Origin: Haliclona indistincta
Taxonomy: Eukaryota; Porifera; Demospongiae; Haplosclerida; Chalinidae
Length of the DNA: 64,000 bases
Direction of reading: 5' to 3'
NCBI GenBank assembly: GCA_964017065.1
Contig: OZ024784.1
Coordinates: forward strand, 7,049,152 to 7,113,151
Every line of letters begins with the position of its first letter. Position 1 is the first letter of the stretch. Below are positions 1 to 9,400 of this stretch, one piece after another. The notes beneath the pieces were generated by a model. It saw only the letters and a list, made by a program, of their open reading frames with translations, ran no database searches and was not told the origin of the DNA. The translations under genes and the position numbers were made by a program.

Positions 1-80
1 AACTGCTCTGGGTCTACATAGTTGTCAGGGAAATCTTGCTTCTCATACAGTATTTTCTTCCACTTTTTTGAAGCCGCCAT
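1..80 (-). CDS. PIGC: PIGC, N-terminal fragment (GPI-GlcNAc transferase subunit C)
   Basis: Reading leftwards from the ATG at 80-78 gives 26 codons before the window ends. The peptide contains KKWKKILYEKQDFPDNYVD, which fits the conserved N-terminus of PIG-C, where human has a KWQKVLYERQPFPDNYVD-type segment. PIG-C is a multi-pass ER membrane subunit of the enzyme that adds N-acetylglucosamine to phosphatidylinositol, the first step of GPI-anchor synthesis. Only the cytosolic N-terminus is visible. The gene is divergent from the DED-caspase, with 79 bp between the two start codons. Identity is inferred from this short motif only. Confidence 0.8.
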   Translation of the reverse strand, partial: MAASKKWKKILYEKQDFPDNYVDPEQ

Positions 81-159
81 GACGGTTTGCCAGAGACGCG
101 TTCCAAATCGGAGTAATAAAAATGACGTAAGTAATAAATTATTGGGAATTCCCTTGAAA
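81..159. promoter_or_regulatory. Compact bidirectional promoter/5' leader with CRE-like and kappaB-like sites
   Basis: The 79 bp between the PIGC ATG (-) and the chosen caspase ATG (+) must hold the core regulatory DNA of both genes unless either has upstream leader exons. It contains TGACGTAA (123-130), a CREB/ATF-like site, and GGGAATTCCC (144-153), a perfect palindromic match to the NF-kappaB consensus, ending 6 bp before the caspase ATG. Both may be transcribed leader. The motifs are seen; their function is inferred. Confidence 0.45.
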
Positions 160-2013
160 ATGGCGACTCCTAGCTATCCCGAACTCAACTTTAGGAAACG
201 GCTGTACGCCATCTCCAGTAAGCTGACTCAACACGAACTCAAACAACTCAAGTATTTGGTTTCAGAAGATCTTCCAACACACCTGTTAGAGCGAGTGAAG
301 ACTTCGTTCGAATTGTTTTGTGCGTTGGAAGATGCCAACAAGATCTCGGCTGAAAATACTGATCTCTTGAAGGTGATTCTCGATTACGCCCAAAGGGGTC
401 ATCTCATGAATTCGAATGCTTCTTCTGTCCAACTTCCACCTGTTATTCGCGATACTGTCATACGATGCTCCGATATGGTGCTGACCGGGGAACTGCTGGT
501 ACCAATCAGTGATGGGTTGCAATCGAGTGACTTCCACAAGCTAAAGTGCTTCTTCATCAAAGCTGATGAGCCTAAAATCAGCTACCAAGAGATGGAGCAA
601 ATGGGTACTGCTCTAGATATGTTCCAAACTCTTTTGAAACGTAACATCCTCACTTCAAGCAATCTTGGTCTCCTCTGGGACGTACTGATGACCATTGGTC
701 GTGTTGATCTTTGCCAAAAGATTCAAGATTTCTACTTGAAGCCACCAGCTCACAGTGCTACTCTAGAGTCAAGTCAGGCTCAAGCGTCAAGTCAGGCTCA
801 AGCGCCAGGTCAGTCTCAGTAGGCTATGCTGCCTAGTGTTTGTTTACCCCTCTATTCTTCATCACTTGTAGCTGCCATGGCTCCTCCTACAACTTTATCA
901 CTTGACCAACCTGAAGGTGTTCCTAGTGCAGCAACACAAGCTAGCTCATTTCGTGAAGACAAAGACAAATTAGTATTTAGTCCTAGCCATCAATATCGCA
1001 GTCTGTCATCTCAGGGCTCTACATCAATGGAGAGTACAGAGTCTACCTCTCTACACAGCACTCCGTGTAGTGATGGAAACAAGATACTGCACAGTGGTAG
1101 TAACTTAGTTGTGGGTCAAAGAAGAGCCTACCAACACAGCGAACAAACCGAAGAAGAACAAAAGAGGGAACATGATTTTTTGAAGATCATTGAAAACCAG
1201 ACTCAAGAATTGAACCGACTAGCCCAACAGGTTAGACATCTGGAGTCAGTAGCGACTTCTACAAACACGAAATTTTATCCCATGCAAAGCAAGCCACATG
1301 GATTAGCTATTGTGTTCGGAAATGAAACTTTTGAACGCAATGAGCAACGTCCACGACTGCATTTACCTCGCCGAGAGGCCACCGAAACGGACATCGGATG
1401 CTTTGCCAAAACATTCCACACGCTTAATTATGAGGTGCTTATTCACAAAGACTACTCTGCAACTGAAATCAAGAAAGAGATGATGAAAATTATGGCAAGT
1501 TATCGTCAGGAATATGATAGTATCGTCTTGTGCTTCAGCTCGCATGGTGAGAGCAACCACTTCATTTTTGGATCCGATGGCATTCCTTTAGATGTGTATG
1601 AATTAGTTAGCTTGGTTCAGATGAGTCCTATGCTTGAAGGCAAACCCAAAATGTTCTTTGTACAAGCATGTCGAGTCCAACCTGTGGACCAGCCAATCAG
1701 CCATCAGCCAGATGGTTATCCTGTGATAATTCCATCCAACCCTAAGGCAGACCTCTTCATCGCCTGGGCAACATCTCGCCTGAGTCCAGCTTATCGTTCT
1801 CCTACAAATGGCTCTTGGTTTCCGGTGGCATTGTTCAAAGTTTTTATGGAATCTGCACAAGTTCACAACCTGCACACGATGATGCTCCAGGTAACTGATA
1901 TGGTCTGTGCAATAGAGGGTATATCTGAGAATAATTCTTCTGTGAAACAATGTGTAGAGACTGTTGAACGACTACGATATGATGTTTTTTTCAGCACCCA
2001 GTCCCACCACTAG
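160..2013 (+). CDS. Initiator-type caspase with tandem death effector domains (caspase-8/10-like)
   Basis: Two exons, 160-808 and 872-2013, give 596 aa. Residues ~10-80 form a first DED and ~95-190 a second, which ends in the DED-type RxDL motif (GRVDL); the first has RGHL instead. A short SQAQA repeat linker, a Ser/Thr-rich stretch and a coiled coil (EEEQKREHDFLKIIENQTQE) precede the caspase domain. The catalytic His lies in CFSSHGES and the catalytic Cys in FFVQACRV, where most caspases have QACRG. The small-subunit region includes SPTNGSWF. The 63-nt intron (donor CAG/GTCAGT at 809, polypyrimidine acceptor ending 871) is a multiple of three and contains in-frame TAG 820-822, so an unspliced read looks like two ORFs. 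The ATG at 160 has a good context (gaaaATGGCG) and begins right before the DED; an in-frame ATG at 22 lies inside PIGC and is less likely. Expected role: death-receptor/FADD-type signalling. Confidence 0.88.
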
Positions 2014-2084
2014 TAACACCATTATTCATTCACTGTGTCAATGTGTAACATAGTTATTATGTATTCTTGTCTACTAGCTGTGAC

Positions 2085-2090
2085 AATAAA
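2085..2090 (+). terminator. Polyadenylation signal AATAAA of the caspase gene
   Basis: Canonical AATAAA about 70 bp after the caspase stop codon (2013), in the 214-bp spacer before the next start codon at 2228. No other feature is apparent in that spacer. Confidence 0.55.
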
Positions 2091-2227
2091 TATGAATCTA
2101 TTATATCGTCAAGCATACTGTATGTAGCTCTGCTGTAGATATTAGTTCTAACTTGGATATCAACGGATATTAGTTTTTGGTAGTCTCCGCCCATCTCTTT
2201 CTCACCACGTGTTCGGTGTTGGCAAGT

Positions 2228-3423
2228 ATGCGAAGAAGGAGTGCTCGCCTGGCAGCATCTCGACAATACCGCGTAGAAGAAAATGATGACTCCTCTGAAC
2301 AGCCAGCAGAGAGACCATGGTCAGCTATTAACCTGGGATGCAGTATCTATGATTTATATTAGTATGTTAATTTCCTCTCGCAGTAATGCCACTGTCGAGG
2401 AGCTAGCAGAGATGGCTTGTAAGCATATGAAAATAAAGATATTTGGTGAAAACAGACAGAAAATTCAAGAAGAAACAGATCAGCAGTCTTCCTCTTCAAT
2501 GCCGGATGTTCTTTTACTAGATAATTCAGTTGACAGCGCTGCAACAAGACGTGGACAAGTAAAGACAACTATTGCCAGGTTGACTATCAAGCTGATGGTT
2601 TATTGGATCTTGTATGTTTATGTGTAGTGGTCACCTGTCATCGTGTCTAGATCCTGGTGTAAATGAAGAGCTCTACTTTGACATTAACATCAAGCCTGAG
2701 TCACAGGGCTGTGTTCAGTTAAACAGATTTTCTAATGATCCTCATGAAACAGTTAGCAAGATATCTCTATAAAGCTATTATGTGTGTGTACATTTAGCTT
2801 TTGAAAAAGTCTGTCATAACTTCAGACTTTGAGAAGCAAGATGCAGCCCCGCCCATCTACCAGTCCTTTCGCAAGATGCAAAGGTTGAAGAAGGTAGCGT
2901 AGTACTAATGTGTTGTGGCTATAGTGACCTCCATGATCTCAGGCAGAGAGAGAGAGCACTGCAGGTACTGGCTGGTTTAACATGGCTGCACCTGAACTGA
3001 CTCAGGAGATGAAGAATGACCTCAGAGTGCTCCAGATGAGAAATGTACTTGACAGAAGCCATCACTATAAGTCTAGCGATTGGAAAAAAGGAAAACTACC
3101 TAAATACTTTCAAGTGAATAAGAATAACCACACTCTAGTATATAATGATTCTCTTGTATTTCTCAGTTAGGGACTGTGGTGAGTGGAGCTGCTGAATTCT
3201 ACTCTGCTCGCATTCCCAAGAGACAACGAAAGAGGACCATGGTGGAGGAACTCCTGGCAGATGATCAGTTGAAGAGGCATGTCACTATAATCACTCTCAC
3301 TGCATTTACTGCTCACACAATAGATATAACAAAAAGAAGTTTCTAGAGTTGCAGAAGAAGTTTCAGAGCGGCACACGCAGGCATCACAATATGAAAAAGA
3401 AACACAAAAACAAAGCTGTGTAA
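2228..3423 (+). CDS. DNTTIP2: Fcf2 / DNTTIP2 (TdIF2)-like pre-rRNA processing factor
   Basis: The C-terminal exons encode the Fcf2 domain: NMAAPELTQEMKNDLRVLQM, then a KLPKYFQ/LGTVV junction, then RIPKRQRKRTMVEELLADD and a lysine-rich tail ending at TAA 3421-3423. These match the Fcf2/DNTTIP2 family, nucleolar factors needed for early 18S rRNA processing. Start: ATG 2228 followed by a basic MRRRSARLAASRQY and an acidic Ser/Glu-rich region typical of the family. Introns read by eye: 2320-2383, 3115-3166 (52 nt), and 3277-3323, which starts GC rather than GT but alone restores the frame (KR/YNKKKF). The 2559-2980 part holds exon pieces (for example a LYFDINIKPE segment) that I could not join with certainty. 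Its stop is only 57 bp from the COG7 stop on the other strand. Confidence 0.85.
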
Positions 3424-3480
3424 AATCATGTGTCCCAATGTCTAAGAGCTGTTATTGTTTGATAAAGATCTTTAGGAACA

Positions 3481-6400
3481 TTAGAATGATTCTTGAGTAA
3501 CTTGAACCTACAGCACAGAGCAATAAACAGCACCACAGGTTAACACACTACTCACTGAATTTGGTCAGCATTGAGCAACATCTCTAGAGCTGATAGTGTG
3601 GGGGAGGGGTTTTGGTCCAGAGCAGCCAACACATTGCACAGATAGCCTGAAACAAGAAATTATATAGTGCTACTTTCTTCAAGCAAGCTTGTACCAATAT
3701 CGGCTGCCAGTTGTTGAGAAGCTTCTTCTCCAAGTGATGATATCTGCAGTATACTGCTTACGTATGTGTCCATTGTTCCTTGTGCTACTGCTCCTAGCCA
3801 TGCATCAGCTGGGTGAGTGTCCACTACAGCTTGACTACCACTTCCTGAGAGAAAGAGGAACAACTGATAAGGAGAGAACAGTGACTACCAGCATGAGGGA
3901 GCTGTCCTAATTTGAGAGCAGTCATCACAGCTGCATTGTTTTGAGAGATGAATGGCTCCAGTTGTTGAGGAAGTGTCAACAGGTAGTCTCCGATCTGAAG
4001 AAAGTTGAGACGAGATAATATTGTGACAACTTTTGAACAGACTACCTCAGTAATGTAAGGTAGGGGAGATCGACTGAAGGAAGGGAGATCATCTGTTAGT
4101 GCTCTTGGGCTCTCCAGTGGTGAGGTAGATCCAGTAGACCATACCTGATTAGACAATAATCACCTGCTTGCTTTGCTTTTCATATATCTCACCTTGAGGT
4201 GGGACACACTGCTCAGTATTTGCTGCAATGGAGAGGACAGTATACTATATGCAAAGGAGTGAGCTCTTTCTGTGAGTGAGTAAATTTGTTTAGTTGTCTG
4301 TGGTAGCAACTGGCAATCACTGCCTCCTGCAAACACATCAGGTATCTCATCACTCTGTATCATGGTTTGCTGCTACCTTTTATTACAACCTCTAGAAGTT
4401 CCATAACGGCTGTATGCTCTTCAGGATGGTACAGGCGAAGATAGTCAAATGTGCCAAAAGGATTGCTAGGTCCAGCAGGATGCTTGAAGACGTCAGCTTG
4501 TGAGGAGATAAATGAACAGAGCTGATGATTGAGAGAAGATATACGCTGAAGAAAATCACCTGCATGCAGTACAAAGAATAAAATCAGAATCATTTGTTGT
4601 GTGGTTTTACCGCAACACTGTATGAAATCAAATGCCCATTGAAACTCTGTCCAGATGTCTTCATTCTCGCACTTAGCTGTGCTAGAATGAGATGAACTTT
4701 GTGCTTGTAACTCCTGAAGTACTGTAGAGAGCTTCTTCAAGTAGCAAGAGAAGAAAGTCTACAGATTAGAAAAGACAGCAATGTTGTGCAAGATGGTAAA
4801 GATGTGGTGAGGTACCTCAATTGTTTTGATCAGAGCATTGATTCCCCAGCCCTCAGTGAGCTGATGGCAGTGTTCCAAAGCAGTAGAGATTAGAGAGAAC
4901 ACTTTAGAGACTGACCCCAGTGCCAACTGGAGTGTGTCTTCAGGTCTTTCATCAGACTATGGCAACGTACAAAGTCACGTTCTATATTGCACGTGTGCTC
5001 ACAAACCATCTTTGATTCATTTAGTTTCCTCATCAGTAGCTGCTGTTCTAAGGACCCAAACTGCACCAGTTGTTGACAGTACGGTATGTGAACCACCTCA
5101 ACTAGTGAGTATACCACATCGCCATCACCTACAGCTAAGAGAAGAGAACGATGGATGACTGAGAGAGATATGATCATTGACTCACTTGTATCTGACAGAG
5201 AGCTCCCAAGTTGTTTCACAAATCTGAGCACACACTGAAAGAGAGAGAGAGAGATGGTCAGAGAATTTGAGCTAAAGGAACGTATGCAGCATACCTTTCT
5301 TAGATCAATGAGTGTGTCAATTGGTGACTGACTCCGGTGAACACTGCTGTGAAGGCACTGGTTCAATGGTGGATTGAGAGTCTCCAGTGACTCTGAGAAT
5401 AGTTTACCGAGCATGTTTAGTGGTTCAGGAAACACTTGCTGACACCATGAGTACTGGGAAAAGAAAGATACAAACAAATGAACCCATGTCATAGCATATC
5501 CATACTTCTGCTTGCCACTTTGATAAAAGCTCGTCATAAAACTGCGATAGATACTTTAGTACATGTTGTTCTGAGCTGTGTAGAGCAGACCATAACTGCT
5601 GCAAGGTATTCTAAAGATGCCCTAAATAATAGAAGTTGAACAACATTCACTTGTTGTACCTTATTACACTGTACATAGTAGTCTCTCACACGACGCTGCC
5701 TCTCAATACCAGTAAATATTTCAACATAGCTCTGTGCATCGGCTGTGGGTGGTAAAAGAGAGCGGAACACACCTAACAGCAGGGCCTAGTTACATACCTG
5801 TTTGATGCCCATTAAAAGCAGCTGTTAGCCTGGGAGAGAGAAGAGCCTCAAGACGATTCTTCAGTGTTTCTAGAAACCGTCTTCTTTCCTCATAGTCCGG
5901 AACATCATGCAAGACTTTCTAAAATCATAGAGAAAAATAAATTTAAAATAAAAGTTGTACTTTTACCAAACTTTGCTGCATTCTGATCAACTTTTCTGAA
6001 ATCTTATAAAGAAGAGGTGTGGTCACCAAAAACAGATGAGTGATCACTACTAACCTGCTCGGGATCACCTGATGCAAACACTTCCTCCACATCAGCCGAG
6101 AGAGTAGTCCAGTTATCAGCCTCCTACAAGAAAACAATGAAAGAAAAATATATTAAAAAGAGAACCTGAAGTGCATTCTGAGAGTCCATCATTCGTGTCT
6201 TGACTATGTCTAGCTCGAGAAGATGCTGCATTGATTGAGATGTTTCCGTCTCTACCTAAAGAAAACAGAGAGTTGGAGAGAGACTGTTATCAGCAACATA
6301 CCCTCTTGATGTCCTCCTTCACCACAAGCATTTGCTCTCTCAACAGCAATGCCTCTTGTCTGACTGCCTCCACATCACGAAGAACCCTAAAAAAAATAAA

Positions 6401-9400
6401 CACAACTACTAACCACAGCAAAGAACAAAGAGGAACAGACTTAAGCACACTCCGAATGCTCAGCTTCAATGCAATGGTCTACTGTTTATCTACTCCTAAC
6501 ATGCACAACAGTGGATGATCCAACATGTGTTTATGCCTGGCACTGTACACGTTTGGTTTACCCATGGACAATATAGTACCATAGGTGGACTGGAGACACA
6601 ATTACTTTACGGAGAAATTTGAAAACCTATCCTCGTAACGGGTATAACGGAGAAATGTGCGGAACATCGTATACCTTGCAGAGCTCAAATGGCGGCTGCT
6701 GCAAACGCTGCAACGAGCGCTACATGTACTGCGGCTAGAAGCAATGACGATGAACTTCAAGAAGATGGTGTATTAAGTGATAGTCAGGTGAGCGTTGCAG
6801 TATATGTGAGAGCAGCAGTAGGCTCCCTGCGCACGGTCGCGACTGACTCTGAACCTGTGCACGGTGCTCAAGTTGAGCATCATGCTCTGAGTAACCGCAG
6901 CAACCACCAATAATGGCGTAATGCTGTAGTATTAAGTATTGACCTGAGTTCAGTACTACTTCACTGAGTTATATTCCACACTGCCGGAACTGCTCAGTTA
7001 TGGCTATAGTGCAGTATCATGCACAGTCATATTTCATCTTGTATGTCCACATGCTACAGAGTTCAGAAAGTGATGACTTGTTTAATGTGGATAGTGATGG
7101 TTTTGAAGAAGCAGAGGAAGAACTTGAAACAGCAGTTAAATGTGATGGTGAACATGAAGTGCAGTCGGCTAGTCAGCCTGTATGTTATATATAGCTCAGC
7201 CTACCATGTATGACATGACTATATCTGCACCTTACAGGTAGTGTACTCAAGTGCTGAAATTTGTATAATTATCAAGAAGCTGCAGGAAGAACCAGTTCTT
7301 CTGGAATCAGAACATGGGCCTCTTGTTTCTCAGCTGTTGAGTTGCTTATCTACACCAGAATGTATGGAAGCAGATAAAACCAGAGATTTCTTCTCACATG
7401 CTGCTAAACAGCTTGATATAGACCCCTGCAGCTAATTGTATACCGTATACACGCTCACTCCTACTCGTAGTGCTCGCCCACACAGACGCCATTTTATTGG
7501 TCAATACGTGCATCATGGCGTATGTGGAAACTTTGGCTGCTCCAGAAAAGCGACGATATAAAGAAAAACTTAAAAGTTATCTACAACAGCAATGACCCTG
7601 CAGCGCTGGTAGATCCGAAGAGGAGTGGAAAGATGATGTGAGCTTGTGGAGTTACTCGTGAGCATACAAAGCTTAGATGCCTTCTACTATTATATAAGGC
7701 GGATATAAGGTAACCATTATAAGCAGCAGACAGAATGAACATCATGGTATCATAAACAGTGGCTGGATACAAACACTGCAGCTACTCTATGACATTGGGA
7801 CCAACAGCTTTCTTTACTTGAAGCCAAGATCACGCAGAGCATCACAATGTATGGCAACCTATCATCATGCATGCATGGGTTTGTGTTGTGAAGAAGACTG
7901 GTTCAGTGATTACAGGCCATTGTAGCTGTATGGCAGGGTTAGTGATACTAGTATCCATTATTGACTTATTTTGACTAAAATGACCATTATTTTGACCATT
8001 ATTGACTAAAAGCGTGTTCTAGAGATCAAGTGTCCCTATAAGTATAGGTCTACATTACCTATTGCCGATATACCATTGTGTGATCCTAAGTTCTGTTTGC
8101 AGAAGAGTGTTAACAGTGATGTGCATCTTTCACCCGCTCACCCTTATTACTATCGAGTTCAAGGACAAATTGCATAATGTGAAGTGATGTGTTGCGATTT
8201 TGTGTGCTGGACTGAAAAAGGAGTGTTTGTTGAAGAGATCATAAGAAATGAGAACTTCATCACAGATATGATTCCAAAGATTGAGAAGTTTTTCACTGCA
8301 AGATTGCTGCCAGAACTATTGATGCGAAAGATTGAATCTTCTGAATTAGAGGCTTTTGAAAGTGATAAAGAGAATCTAGTTTATTGTGTTTGTCGCGGGC
8401 CCGAATCAGGAAAGATGATTGAGTGTGACAATGTAGAATGTGATCAGGGCTAATCAATCAGGATTTAATCAGGGCTGAGCCCTTTGATAAATCCTAGCCC
8501 TTTGAGACACACACAATACCAGTATTATTCTCAAGATACAGATATTTTTTTCGTGCCGTATCTACTAGATGCAGGGGGTCTATATGCTTACAAGCTGGGA
8601 GAGGTGCAAACTACCATCATCGAAAGCACAAAGAATGTGGTCAGCATTCCACAAATTCCGAAATAAGCCGGAACTAGTAGTAGCATGGTCAGCATGCATC
8701 ATTCAGAGTCAAGGCATCTCAGATCTTTCTCTAGATCCATCCACCACTCGGCTAGGCTTACAAGTGTTAATAGACAGGTTGTTCAAGAGCATGATTCTAA
8801 ACCGCAACAAGAAACCTGAGCAGGCAGTAGATTTGACACCTCTAAGTGCTAGAGAACAAAATGTAGTATTCTACATGAGTGGGTATGTGGCTCTCAAGCT
8901 CTTGAAGCGATTCAGAAAAAAGTCTGATTCGAAGGCAGTCGAGGAGAAGAATCGAATTTTTGTGAAGATTCTATCTAAAATGCAGGCGAATCAGCAGGTT
9001 CAAGACATCAAGTCCATCGATGACTACACTCGAGAGTGGAGCGAGCAAATTGATAGAGGAAGCTTGTATCATATCAAGTCTGAGGTATGTTTTTGCATAC
9101 ATAATCCTTGTCGCTACACTTTGTGGAACTCACACTACATAGGCATAATTAATAATGATTACAGTACTGTAGCATCACTTACGAAAAATTGTGTGTACTA
9201 TATTTATACGATAAAATGTAATTGATGATTGCAGGTCTTCACTGTAATGGAGAGAATAGAGGTGATTACAAGAACTGTACTGGCGTATGATTGTGCCAAG
9301 TGAAGACATACACTCCAACATGGTTGACAAGATCTTAGCCGATCAAGAAATCCTAGAGATGTGGAAGAAGGTAGCTAGTGGTGTTCTACCAAAGTATGAG

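Noticed and set aside
820..822. TAG between the DED and caspase frames as a readthrough codon or sign of a pseudogene
   Set aside because: A consensus 63-nt GT-AG intron with a polypyrimidine tract removes it in frame; no recoding needs to be invoked.
6389..6540. COG7 as a 5'-truncated gene starting near 6.5 kb
   Set aside because: Its first exons (MDLTKFSDP.., LVMKLQLFIQ.., ..QSLPR) are found at 11.6-11.9 kb on the same strand with matching splice phase.
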